Shown: in pieces, positions 53,773 through 63,040 of the stretch
How positions within the stretch are numbered: the stretch's first letter is position 1
Layout: the number at the start of each line of letters is the position of its first letter
DNA from: Zhouia spongiae
GTDB lineage: Bacteria; Bacteroidota; Bacteroidia; Flavobacteriales; Flavobacteriaceae
Length of the DNA stretch: 64,000 nt
Assembly (NCBI RefSeq): GCF_022760175.1
Contig: NZ_CP094326.1
Span: 372,001-436,000, forward strand
Direction: 5' to 3'
The notes under the pieces: generated by a model
Seen by the model: the letters and a program-made list of their open reading frames with translations, nothing else
Told to the model about the DNA's origin: nothing
Database searches by the model: none
Translations under genes and position numbers: made by a program

Positions 53773-54828
53773 TCAAACAATACTTTTCACTACTTCTTTT
53801 TTAGCCTCTTTTACTGATCCGTCAAAGCCTTTAACACCTCCTACCGTCGTATATTTCATTATATATCGTTTGTCCGGATGGATCCTTTGATAAGCGCTTT
53901 GACACATGATGGCCGCTTCGTGAAATCCTGATAAGATCAATTTTAATTTTCCGGGATAGGTATTTACATCTCCTATAGCATAGATCCCCGGAATATTTGT
54001 TGAATAATCGTAAGCATTATCAACCTTGATCGCATTCTTTTCTATCTCTAATCCCCAGCTGGCGATTGGTCCTAATTTTGGCGATAAACCAAATAGCGGA
54101 ATAAAATTGTCTACCGGAATATGGGATTCTCCGTTAGACTTATGCTTTACGGTCAGTGCTTCCAGCTTTCCGTTACCATGCAACTGAATAACCTCAGCTT
54201 CAGTGATCACTTCGATCTTACCTCTTTTAGAAAGCTCCCCTACTTTTTCAACGGAATCCAACGCCCCTCTAAATTCATTTCTTCTATGAACCAAATAGAC
54301 CTCAGATGCTATATCAGCCAGGAAAATAGACCAGTCCAGTGCCGAATCGCCACCTCCGGCAACAAGTACTTTTTTACCTCTATACACTTCAGGGTCCTTG
54401 ATAATATACGCCACTCCATTGTCTTCATAGTCTGTAATATTGTCTATCTGAGGCTTTCTGGGTTCAAATGACCCAAGTCCCCCCGCTATGACAACTACCG
54501 GTGCATGATGTCTGGTTCCTTTATTCGTTGTAACGATAAAGGTACCGTCGTCAAGCTTATCAATGGTATCTGCTCTTTCCCCCAGAGTATATGTCGGTTC
54601 AAAAGGTTTGATTTGTTCCAAAAGGTTGTTTACCAAATCTCCCGCCAGAACCTCCGGAAAAGCCGGAATATCGTATATCGGCTTTTTAGGATATATCTCG
54701 GCACATTGACCTCCGGGTTGGGGTAACGCATCTATTAAATGGCATTTTAGTTTTAACAATCCCGCTTCAAATACGGTAAATAATCCTGTCGGGCCCGCTC
54801 CTATAATAAGTATATCTGTTTTTATCAT
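53773..54828 (-). CDS. Ferredoxin-NADP reductase-like flavoprotein (TrxR/YumC type)
   Basis: 351 residues. The FAD motif is IIGAGPTGLFTVFEAG (7-22), the NADP motif VAGGGDSALDWSI (near 153) and the late FAD motif IYAIGDVNTYPGKLKL. There is no CxxC, so it is not thioredoxin reductase; it matches the YumC-type ferredoxin/flavodoxin-NADP reductases. As last gene of the sulfite-reductase operon it plausibly supplies reduced ferredoxin to that enzyme. It lies 14 bases after the siroheme gene. Confidence 0.88.
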   Translation of the reverse strand: MIKTDILIIGAGPTGLFTVFEAGLLKLKCHLIDALPQPGGQCAEIYPKKPIYDIPAFPEVLAGDLVNNLLEQIKPFEPTYTLGERADTIDKLDDGTFIVTTNKGTRHHAPVVVIAGGLGSFEPRKPQIDNITDYEDNGVAYIIKDPEVYRGKKVLVAGGGDSALDWSIFLADIASEVYLVHRRNEFRGALDSVEKVGELSKRGKIEVITEAEVIQLHGNGKLEALTVKHKSNGESHIPVDNFIPLFGLSPKLGPIASWGLEIEKNAIKVDNAYDYSTNIPGIYAIGDVNTYPGKLKLILSGFHEAAIMCQSAYQRIHPDKRYIMKYTTVGGVKGFDGSVKEAKKEVVKSIV

Positions 54829-54842
54829 TATTCGCTGATTTT

Positions 54843-55439
54843 TCAGAATTGAGTTTTTATCTTTTTTCTCGACACCAGGTTTTTGGTAACCTCGTTTAAT
54901 TGTTTGACTTTATCTTCGAAATTTCCTTTTAATGTATCTCTGTACTTATTCAGGTTTTGAACCAACTCATCCACATCTTCAGGAATTACGTCTTCAAAAA
55001 ACTGCCGCAGTCTTTTAGCTGTTGTCGGGGATTTTCCATTCGTTGAAATGGCCACTTTTACATTTCCCTTGGTCACAATCCCCCCCATATAAAAGTCACA
55101 ATAAGGAGGGTTATCAGCTACATTAACCAGAATGTTGCGTTCTTTACAATCATTATAAACTTTAATATTGACATCGACATCGTCTGTCGTTGCTATTACC
55201 ATGTGTTTCCCTACCAGATACCCGGCATCATAAACATCTTCTATGATCTTAAAACCATGCTTTTCAGACAGGGCTACAATGTCCGGTCTAAAAATTGGCG
55301 CTACCATAGTAACCTGAGCATTTGGACTGGACTTTAATAAAAACAATAGCTTTTCAATAGCTACATTTCCTCCTCCCACGATTAATGTATCGAGGGCATG
55401 AACTTTGAGGAAAATCGGATACAGCTCATTTCTTTCCAT
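54843..55439 (-). CDS. Precorrin-2 dehydrogenase/sirohydrochlorin ferrochelatase (CysG N-terminal type)
   Basis: 198 residues from the chosen ATG. NAD fold with LYPIFLKVHALDTLIVGGGNVA, then NVADNPPYCDFYMGGIVTKGN and AISTNGKSPTTAKRLRQ, diagnostic of the Met8/CysG-N family that oxidises precorrin-2 and may insert iron to make siroheme. The frame can extend to a TTG at 55448, but the ATG at 55439 is the usual start. It lies 10 bases after cobA. Confidence 0.93.
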   Translation of the reverse strand: MERNELYPIFLKVHALDTLIVGGGNVAIEKLLFLLKSSPNAQVTMVAPIFRPDIVALSEKHGFKIIEDVYDAGYLVGKHMVIATTDDVDVNIKVYNDCKERNILVNVADNPPYCDFYMGGIVTKGNVKVAISTNGKSPTTAKRLRQFFEDVIPEDVDELVQNLNKYRDTLKGNFEDKVKQLNEVTKNLVSRKKIKTQF

Positions 55440-55449
55440 AATTCTCAAT

Positions 55450-56235
55450 TTATGATGCCGCTACAAACGACGGTTCTACATTTATTTTATGCTGCAACTC
55501 TAAAATCTGCTGACGGTGTTTGACCACCTCTCCCAACACAATAATTGCAGGGTTTGTCAAATTTTGTTCGTTTACAATACTTTCAATAGTACTCACTGTT
55601 CCTACACCTACTTTTTCTTGTGGTGTTGTTCCGTTCTGAATAATTGCTACCGGCAGATCTTGTTTTCCTTCTTGCTTAAACAAACTTACTATCTCTCCCA
55701 GTTTACTCATTCCCATAAGAATAACAACTGTGGCTGTTGACCTGGCTGCCAATGCGACATCTCCTGATATTTTATGATCTTTCGTCGTGCCGGTAATTAC
55801 CCAGAAACTTTCTGAACTTCCTCTTTTGGTTAAAGGAATATTTTGATATCCCGGTACTGCCAGAGACGACGATATGCCCGGCACAAAACTAGTTTCTACA
55901 CCATATTTTGATGCGTATTCCATTTCTTCAGCTCCTCTTCCAAACACAAAAGGATCTCCCCCTTTCAGTCGCACTACATGTCCATGTGAACCCGCCCTGG
56001 ACACAATGAGTTCATTGATCTGATCCTGACTGTACGCATAGCAACCTTTACGCTTCCCTACAAAAATCTGCTCGGCTTCAGAAGCATATTCCAATAAGTC
56101 TGTATTCACTAATGCATCAAATAGTACCACATCGGCTGATTGCAATGCTTTAATTCCTTTCAGCGTAATCAAATCGGTATCACCCGGCCCGGCGCCAACA
56201 ACGGTTAATTTTGGTATTTTACGACTCCACTTCAT
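55450..56235 (-). CDS. cobA: Uroporphyrinogen-III C-methyltransferase
   Basis: 261 residues, SUMT family. TVVGAGPGDTDLITLKG at the N-terminus, VRLKGGDPFVFGRGAEE near 88, PGISSSLAVPGYQNIPLTKRG near 119 and VILMGMSKL are all SUMT motifs. It methylates uroporphyrinogen III at C2 and C7 to precorrin-2 for siroheme. Its start overlaps the end of the reductase gene by 17 bases, tying cofactor supply to the enzyme that needs it. Confidence 0.96.
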   Translation of the reverse strand: MKWSRKIPKLTVVGAGPGDTDLITLKGIKALQSADVVLFDALVNTDLLEYASEAEQIFVGKRKGCYAYSQDQINELIVSRAGSHGHVVRLKGGDPFVFGRGAEEMEYASKYGVETSFVPGISSSLAVPGYQNIPLTKRGSSESFWVITGTTKDHKISGDVALAARSTATVVILMGMSKLGEIVSLFKQEGKQDLPVAIIQNGTTPQEKVGVGTVSTIESIVNEQNLTNPAIIVLGEVVKHRQQILELQHKINVEPSFVAAS

Positions 56236-58309
56236 GTTTTCTAAATTGATCAGCTCTTTTATAAAATGCCTTCGAATCTTTTAAATATGATTCTGCGAAT
56301 GCTTGCACAGGCTCATTACTTTTTATCTGGTATACCATATCTGAAAATGAACCATCCATAGCAAACTTCCCTGTTTCAACAAAGGTTTCATCAAATTGTT
56401 TGATGATACTCGCCTGAGAATTGGTACTTAATCCTTCTGCCACCAATAGGGCTTTTGCGGTATTTACAATTGCAGTATAAGCGTGATAAATACCATCTGC
56501 CCATCTTTTTTGCAAAAGGGCTTCTTCTGCATTTGCATTCTTTTCCTCACTCTCAAACAACAATGTAGCTACTAAATCTATCACTACACCGGCACATTCT
56601 CCTACCCCTACTGCCTTCACATAGTTTTCATTATGTCCCCAGTCCACAAAGTCATCTTCAGTAAGATTCGTTGTATCGGAGAACGGTTTCAGAAAATCGT
56701 AAAAGTATATTTGTCCTTGCCTGTCATAATAATCCAAAAAATTTTCACCTTCATTTGTATTTGACTGAAAATCGTCCAAGATCGCTCTTAAAGCATTCGG
56801 GCCTCTTTTTGAAGGCACCTTAATAACCTTGTCTGAAAACCTTCCTTTACCATCTCCGACAACACCTCCTCCGAGAAGTATCTGTAATGCAGGAGCAACT
56901 AACTTTCCTGATTTAATCGACATCCCCTGAAAACCTATATGGGCCATGTTATGCTGACCACAGGCATTCATACAGCCGCTGATTTTGATCAGAATATCTT
57001 TATTATTGAAATACCGGGGATATTCTTCCTTCAGTACACGCTCCAACTCCACAGCTATCCCTGTGCTACTGGCAATACCCAGGTTACAGGTATCTGTACC
57101 CGGACAAGCAGTGATATCAGCTGTTGAATTATATCCTATATCGGTAAAGCCCAGTTGTTGCAGCTCCAGGTAAAAGAACGGCAACAATTCTTTTCGGATA
57201 TGGCGAATCAAAATATCCTGACGCAATGTGAACCTGATTTCATCAGCTGCATACTCCTTTATGAGTTTAGCCAGCTTTCTTGCTTTATCTGTATGAAAAT
57301 CTCCGAGTTTAACTTTAACGCCAACCGCATAGAAACCTTCTTGCTTTTGCTTTATTACATTACTATCGACCCAAGCCCGGTATGCTTCCTTATCTGCAAT
57401 ATTTACTACAGGAATATTTAACCCTACCTGAGAAAGGTCTGTTTCAGATTCTTTTATATCTATCGGGTATTCCGTTAAAGTCAGTGCCTTTTGTTCCTCT
57501 TCTATTAAATTCAAAAAAGCATCCAGGCCTGTGTCTTTAATCAGGAATTTCATTCTGGCTTTCATACGCCTTGCCCGTTCACCATACCGGTCAAAAATTC
57601 TCAATACACTTTCAATAAGCGGAATTATCTTTTCAGTTTCTAAAAATTCGTATATGACATCTGCATGACGTGGCTGAGACCCCAATCCACCTCCTAACAA
57701 AACCTTGAACCCTCTTTTTCCGTCTTTGATTTTTGCTATAAATCCCAGATCGTGTATGTAGCTTAAGGCCGTATCCTCTTCTGATCCTGAAAAGCTCATT
57801 TTAAACTTCCTTCCCATTTCCTGGCAAATAGGGTTTCTCAGGAAAAATTGAAATGCGGCATGTGCATAAGGGGTTACATCGAATGCTTCTTTTGGGTCAA
57901 TTCCGGCTTCGGCACTCGCTGTAACATTTCTCACCGTATTCCCGCATGCTTCTCTAAGTGTTACATCGCTCTTTTCTAATTCAGCCCATAATTCGGGTGT
58001 TCTATCCAGGCTCACATGGTGAATTTGAATATCCTGACGGGTGGTGATATGAAGTCTGCCAGTAGAATATTCGTCTGATACATCAGAAATACGATATAGC
58101 TGATCGCTGGTTACCTTACCATAAGGCAGTTTTATGCGAATCATCTGAACCCCTTCCTGACGTTGCCCATAAACGCCACGTGCCAGACGGAGGCTGCGGA
58201 AACGTTCTTCATCAATCTTTCCTTCTTTGAATAACCGAATCTTTCTTTCTAATTCAATGATATCTTTTTCAACAACAGGGTTTTCTATTTCTGTTCTAAA
58301 GCTTTGCAT
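56219..58309 (-). CDS. Ferredoxin-type sulfite/nitrite reductase with C-terminal helical extension
   Basis: 696 residues. The siroheme-[4Fe-4S] core carries the cysteine motifs ITACPGTDTCNLG and KISGCMNACGQHN, with RQDIQIHH and RNVTASAEAG for siroheme binding. After about residue 520 comes a 170-residue helical domain (LLQKRWADGIYHAYTAIVNTA) that resembles HEPN-type bundles and is absent from canonical sulfite reductases. Siroheme genes follow in the operon, and methionine genes precede it, so sulfite reduction is the more likely role, but nitrite is not excluded. The promoter region overlaps an inverted repeat. Confidence 0.9.
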   Translation of the reverse strand: MQSFRTEIENPVVEKDIIELERKIRLFKEGKIDEERFRSLRLARGVYGQRQEGVQMIRIKLPYGKVTSDQLYRISDVSDEYSTGRLHITTRQDIQIHHVSLDRTPELWAELEKSDVTLREACGNTVRNVTASAEAGIDPKEAFDVTPYAHAAFQFFLRNPICQEMGRKFKMSFSGSEEDTALSYIHDLGFIAKIKDGKRGFKVLLGGGLGSQPRHADVIYEFLETEKIIPLIESVLRIFDRYGERARRMKARMKFLIKDTGLDAFLNLIEEEQKALTLTEYPIDIKESETDLSQVGLNIPVVNIADKEAYRAWVDSNVIKQKQEGFYAVGVKVKLGDFHTDKARKLAKLIKEYAADEIRFTLRQDILIRHIRKELLPFFYLELQQLGFTDIGYNSTADITACPGTDTCNLGIASSTGIAVELERVLKEEYPRYFNNKDILIKISGCMNACGQHNMAHIGFQGMSIKSGKLVAPALQILLGGGVVGDGKGRFSDKVIKVPSKRGPNALRAILDDFQSNTNEGENFLDYYDRQGQIYFYDFLKPFSDTTNLTEDDFVDWGHNENYVKAVGVGECAGVVIDLVATLLFESEEKNANAEEALLQKRWADGIYHAYTAIVNTAKALLVAEGLSTNSQASIIKQFDETFVETGKFAMDGSFSDMVYQIKSNEPVQAFAESYLKDSKAFYKRADQFRKHEVES

Positions 58310-58347
58310 AATAGTCTACTTAGTCTATAGGTTAATAGATTTATTGG

Positions 58348-58383
58348 CAAAAGTATACCTTTTTTTAAAATACGTATACTTTT
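58348..58383 (-). promoter_or_regulatory. Inverted repeat overlapping the sulfite-reductase promoter
   Basis: The 10-bp arms AAAAGTATAC (58349-58358) and GTATACTTTT (58374-58383) are perfect complements with 15 bases between. The arm nearer the gene contains a -7 element, TACTTTTG on the minus strand (58348-58355). This is the layout of a repressor operator. It lies in the 83 bases between metZ and the reductase ATG. The T-rich flank could also make it a weak terminator of metZ. Confidence 0.6.
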
Positions 58384-58392
58384 TTTAAATTT

Positions 58393-59562
58393 TTAACTAC
58401 TTAATGCCTGTGAAATGTCATTTATAACATCATCAATATGCTCTAATCCGACTGAAACACGTACTAAACCATCTGAGATTCCGACTTGTAGCCTGTCTTC
58501 TTCACTTAATTTACTATGGGTCGTTGACGCAGGATGTGTAACAATGGTTCTGGTGTCGCCCAAATTTGCAGATAGCGAACACAACTTGATGTTATTTAGG
58601 AATTTACGACCGGATTCGACCCCTCCTTTTACTTCAAAGGCTACTATATTTCCTCCGAGTTTCATTTGCTTTCTGGCCACTTCGTATTGTGGGTGTGATT
58701 TCAGGAAGGGATATTTTACAAAGTTTACTCTTTCATGAGATTCTAAATAATCTGCCAGTTTAGCCGCGTTCTCGCAATGCTTCTCAACCCTGACTGCTAA
58801 GGTTTCCAGACTTTTAGATAACACCCAGGCATTAAAAGGAGACATTGCCGGCCCCGTATTTCTGCTGAACAGGTATATTTCCCTGACCAAATCCTCTCGT
58901 CCAACAGCTACACCGCCAAGAACCCTTCCCTGGCCATCGATAAGCTTTGTTGCCGAATGAATGACGATGTCTGCTCCAAACCCGATAGGTTTCTGAAGAT
59001 AAGGGGTTGCAAAGCAATTATCAACAACCAGTATCAGATTATGTTTTTTTGCAATTGTTCCCAACTGTTCTAAATCCAGAACATCTACAGCTGGATTTGT
59101 GGGAGATTCTGCAAATAATATTTTGGTATTCGGCTGAATAAGGTTTTCTATGCCTTCAACCTCATCAACCTTGAAATAAGAGGTCTCTATATTCCATTTA
59201 GGCAAATATTTGGTAAACAGGGTATGCGTAGACCCAAATACGGAACGTGCAGAAACTATATGATCACCACTATCCAAAAGTGCTGCAAAAGTAGAAAATA
59301 CGGCAGCCATTCCTGTGGCAAAAGCATAGCCTGCTTCCGCACCTTCCATTTTACAAATCTTTTCTACAAATTCAGAGGTGTTCGGATTTGTGAAACGGCT
59401 GTATATATTTCTTTGTTTTTCTTCAGAGAAAGATGCTCTCATATCTTCTGCATCTTCAAAAACAAAACTAGAGGTCAGGTACAAAGGAACTGAATGTTCT
59501 AAAAATTCGGTCCTGTCTAATTGCGTTCTTACGGCATCAGTTTCAAAATGATTCTTACTCAT
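58393..59562 (-). CDS. metZ: O-succinyl/O-acetylhomoserine sulfhydrylase (MetZ-like)
   Basis: 389 residues, Cys/Met metabolism PLP family. The PLP lysine lies in DIVIHSATKLIDGQGRVLGG; the phosphate and substrate region is YAFATGMAAVFSTFAALL, and SNLGDTRTIVTHPASTTH is near the C-terminus. It forms homocysteine from activated homoserine and sulfide. It starts one base after the MetX-ThrA fusion stop, so it uses that protein's product. Specificity for acetyl versus succinyl ester cannot be read from the sequence. Confidence 0.93.
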   Translation of the reverse strand: MSKNHFETDAVRTQLDRTEFLEHSVPLYLTSSFVFEDAEDMRASFSEEKQRNIYSRFTNPNTSEFVEKICKMEGAEAGYAFATGMAAVFSTFAALLDSGDHIVSARSVFGSTHTLFTKYLPKWNIETSYFKVDEVEGIENLIQPNTKILFAESPTNPAVDVLDLEQLGTIAKKHNLILVVDNCFATPYLQKPIGFGADIVIHSATKLIDGQGRVLGGVAVGREDLVREIYLFSRNTGPAMSPFNAWVLSKSLETLAVRVEKHCENAAKLADYLESHERVNFVKYPFLKSHPQYEVARKQMKLGGNIVAFEVKGGVESGRKFLNNIKLCSLSANLGDTRTIVTHPASTTHSKLSEEDRLQVGISDGLVRVSVGLEHIDDVINDISQALSS

Positions 59563-62500
59563 TAGTTATTCTTTTCGGTTAGTTTTAATATATCTCCAAA
59601 TACACCTCTCGCTGTAACCGCTGCCCCTGCACCGGCTCCCTGTATCACGATCGGTCTGTCTCCATAAGATTCCGTGTAAATTTCAAAGATTGAATCAGCG
59701 CCGCTCACCTGCCCCAGTGCACTACTTACCGGAACCGAGGTTAACTTAACATCCAGAACCCCCTTGTCTTGTTGTAAATCGCCGTGTAAATCTCCTACAT
59801 ACCTCAACACATGACCAGGCTCTTGTCCTTCTTTTATATCCTTATACGGTTCATCAAATGCAGCCAGGCTATTGAGGAAATCTTTCACTCCTCCTTCTCT
59901 GATATCCTCCGGCACCAGGTTTTGAATATTCACATCAGAAAACTCATTCTGCAAATCTAGTTCCCTTGCGAGGATAAGTAACTTCCTTCCTACATCATTA
60001 CCGTTAAGGTCTTCTCTTGGATCCGGCTCTGTGAAGCCGCTATCTATTGCTTTTTGTAATACGTCACTAAACGGTCTCTCTTCTGCAGAAAATGTATTAA
60101 ACAAATAGCTCAGGGTTCCTGAAAACACCCCGCGGATCCTCGTTATATTCTCTCCTGATATATGCAGTATCCTTATTGTATCAATAAGCGGTAATCCTGC
60201 ACCCACATTTGTTTCATAAAGATATTGTTTCTGATGTTCTTCCAACTTAACTCTCAAATCTTTATAGAAATCGTAACTTAGTGTATTGGCTATTTTGTTT
60301 GAGGATACGAGGTCAAACCCATTTTCAGCCAGTTTGATATAATTATCTACAAAACCCTTATTCGCAGTATTGTCTACAGCTATTAAGTTCTCTAAGTGAT
60401 GGGCTTTAGCGAAGGCAATGATATCGTCAACACTACTGTTTATACTTGAAAGCTTCAGGTCAGTTTCCCAACTTACTCCGATACCATCTTCAGCCAACAA
60501 GGCTTTTCTTGAATTGGCTACAGCAAAAATATTGAGTTTTACATTTTTGCGATCTTCTATTGCTTCTGCCGAAGCCAATACCTGATTTATTAATGTTCCT
60601 CCAACGGTTCCGTGACCAAAAACAGCAATATTTACCTTTTTCGATATTCCAAAGATCTCACCATGAATAACGTTAACTGCCTTGTGCAGATCAGATTGCT
60701 TAACAACCAAACTTACATTCTTTCCGGTAACTGTATTATTAAATAGTATTGGCACAATACTATTTTTAATCAACACATTATATGGTTTGTGAAATGTGCT
60801 CAAATCTTGTCCCACGATGGAGATAACGGCAACTTCATCTGTATAAGAGATCTTACTCACGTCATTAGCGTGAAAATCTATTTCAAATTCGCGTTCCAAA
60901 GCTCTTTTAGCCTGCTCTGCCTTATCTGCATTAACCACCAATCCGATCCCGCGTTCTGATGATCCCTGAGCGATGATACTGACACTTATTCCGGCATCGC
61001 CTAAAGCTTTAAATATTCTGGCATCTACACCGGACTTTCCTAATAACCCCCTACCCTCAAGGTTCAACAGGGCTACGTTGTCTAGAACTGATAAAGATTT
61101 AATTCCTTTCTTACTCGGGGTTGCCGTAATTAAAGTTCCATTACTATTTTCATTAAAAGTGTTCAGTATCCTAAGCGGAATGTTCTTTTCTATTAAAGGA
61201 ATAATGGTTTTTGCATGAAGAATATTCGCTCCAAAATTGGCTAGCTCATTCGCCTCATTATAAGATAACTGCTCTATTTGTTCGGCATTCTTTACCAAAT
61301 CAGGATTGGCTGTGAAAATTCCATCTACATGGGTGTAATTTTGTAATTCTTCAGCATTCAGAAAGTTAGCGATCAATGAAGCTGAATAATTACTGCCATT
61401 CCTGCCCAGAGTAGTAGTCTCGTTACTTAAAGTACTTCCAATAAAACCGGTCACTATATGAACAGCATTGCCATTCTTAGAAAAATAATGAGCTACATTT
61501 TCTTTAGACACGTTCTGTATCGGCTGAGCATTTCCAAACTTATTATCTGTTTTTATCAAAGTACGACTGTCGGTAAATACCGCTTTAAATCCTTTCTCGT
61601 TCAATAAATAAGTAATCAGTTTCGCCGACAATAACTCCCCTTGAGATAAAACATGATCCTTTATTTTAGCACTGTAATCGCCTAACAGGTGTACCCCTTC
61701 AAACACTTTTTCCAACTCGGCAAACTCTTCATTGAAATCTACGTTATAATCGGCCTGCTGGTAAGCTTTAAACGCCTCAAAGAGGTGTTTATAATCTGTA
61801 TTTTGAGCGGCTCTGTTTAGTATATTCTCCAGGTCGTCGGTAGCACTTCCTCTTGCTGAAACTACAACGGCTATACGTTCGCCTTCTTTAATTTTTGCCT
61901 CCAGGATATTTAGTGCATTGTTAATTCCTTTGCCATTAGCTAAAGACTTCCCTCCGAATTTTATCACCTTTATACCGCTACGTTTCTTGTCTTTCTGAAA
62001 AACGGGACTTAATATTTCCTCCAATTGATCGTGTTCAATTAAAAAAGCATCGTGTCCGTGCAAAGAATGTATTTCACCATAAACCACATTTGGTTTGGCC
62101 TGTGCCAAATGCTTATATGTCTCCCTGTTCTCTTCAGGAGTAAAAAACTGATCTGAATCAACTCCTATAATATGGATATTGGCCTTAATGGTCTCTAATA
62201 CATTATAGAGTTCTTTCCGGTCTCTTGAAACATCTATTGTTTTCAAAAGCTGGTTCATCAGCAGATAAGCCGAAACCTGAAAACGTTCCTGTAACTTTTT
62301 GCCGTGATGCATTAACCAGCTTTCAACATTAAAGATCTTGAGTTCTTCATTTGTCGTTCTGTGAAAACGCTCTTTAAATGATTCCGGAGTTCTATAGCAC
62401 AACATGGCATGCATGCGTGCATCGTGTACCGGGTCTTTTGAATTAAGTAAAATTCTTTCTTGAATCTGACAATTGGCAATTAGCCAATCTGTAGACTTCC

Positions 62501-62960
62501 AGTCGCTTGCAACCGGTATCAGATGCTCTGTTAAATCCGGATTTAAAACCGCCATTTCCCAAGCGATACCACCACCTAAAGAGCCTCCTATCAAAGCATA
62601 TAGTTTCTCTACTCCCAACTTTTCCAGTCCAAGCAGAAAGATCCTGGCTATATCCCTGGCTACAAAATCCTTATAATTATCTATCGAAAAGCCATCATAA
62701 CCATTACCCGGTATGTTAAATGATAACACCGTGTACTCTTTTGTGTCAATACACTTCCCTTCGCCAATGAGCTCCTTCCACCATCCGGTTGTACCTGAAA
62801 CATCAGAGTTTCCGGTAAGGGCATGATTTACTAACACCACAGGTGCTGTATGCAACGGTTGCCCGAAAAGCTGATAAGATAAAGGCAAATCTTGCTCAGA
62901 ACCATTTTCGGTTTTAAAATTGTTTATCTGAAGTTGTAATAAATTATTATCCAAGGCCAA
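59562..62960 (-). CDS. Triple fusion: MetX-like acyltransferase, aspartokinase, homoserine dehydrogenase (TTG start)
   Basis: 1132 residues, three enzymes in one chain. Residues 1-330: alpha/beta hydrolase of the homoserine acyltransferase type, with nucleophile ALIGGSLGGG and His in LHGHDAFL. Residues about 335-780: aspartokinase, KVIKFGGKSLANG, then VTGFIGST and ACT domains (SIIAQGSSERGIG). Residues about 787-1132: homoserine dehydrogenase, NIAVFGHGTVGGTL and GFTEPDPREDLNGNDVGRK (split). It covers aspartate phosphorylation, homoserine formation and acylation, but not the aspartate-semialdehyde step. The start is TTG, as TGA precedes it in frame; an out-of-frame ATG lies 4 bases upstream. 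A SAM-I riboswitch precedes it. Confidence 0.93.
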   Translation of the reverse strand: MALDNNLLQLQINNFKTENGSEQDLPLSYQLFGQPLHTAPVVLVNHALTGNSDVSGTTGWWKELIGEGKCIDTKEYTVLSFNIPGNGYDGFSIDNYKDFVARDIARIFLLGLEKLGVEKLYALIGGSLGGGIAWEMAVLNPDLTEHLIPVASDWKSTDWLIANCQIQERILLNSKDPVHDARMHAMLCYRTPESFKERFHRTTNEELKIFNVESWLMHHGKKLQERFQVSAYLLMNQLLKTIDVSRDRKELYNVLETIKANIHIIGVDSDQFFTPEENRETYKHLAQAKPNVVYGEIHSLHGHDAFLIEHDQLEEILSPVFQKDKKRSGIKVIKFGGKSLANGKGINNALNILEAKIKEGERIAVVVSARGSATDDLENILNRAAQNTDYKHLFEAFKAYQQADYNVDFNEEFAELEKVFEGVHLLGDYSAKIKDHVLSQGELLSAKLITYLLNEKGFKAVFTDSRTLIKTDNKFGNAQPIQNVSKENVAHYFSKNGNAVHIVTGFIGSTLSNETTTLGRNGSNYSASLIANFLNAEELQNYTHVDGIFTANPDLVKNAEQIEQLSYNEANELANFGANILHAKTIIPLIEKNIPLRILNTFNENSNGTLITATPSKKGIKSLSVLDNVALLNLEGRGLLGKSGVDARIFKALGDAGISVSIIAQGSSERGIGLVVNADKAEQAKRALEREFEIDFHANDVSKISYTDEVAVISIVGQDLSTFHKPYNVLIKNSIVPILFNNTVTGKNVSLVVKQSDLHKAVNVIHGEIFGISKKVNIAVFGHGTVGGTLINQVLASAEAIEDRKNVKLNIFAVANSRKALLAEDGIGVSWETDLKLSSINSSVDDIIAFAKAHHLENLIAVDNTANKGFVDNYIKLAENGFDLVSSNKIANTLSYDFYKDLRVKLEEHQKQYLYETNVGAGLPLIDTIRILHISGENITRIRGVFSGTLSYLFNTFSAEERPFSDVLQKAIDSGFTEPDPREDLNGNDVGRKLLILARELDLQNEFSDVNIQNLVPEDIREGGVKDFLNSLAAFDEPYKDIKEGQEPGHVLRYVGDLHGDLQQDKGVLDVKLTSVPVSSALGQVSGADSIFEIYTESYGDRPIVIQGAGAGAAVTARGVFGDILKLTEKNN

Positions 62961-63040
62961 TCATTTTTTATTGACTTTGAAAAAGGTTATAAAGAAAGGT
63001 GTAGAAAATCACAAAAGAAAATTCTTATTGTTATCTATCC

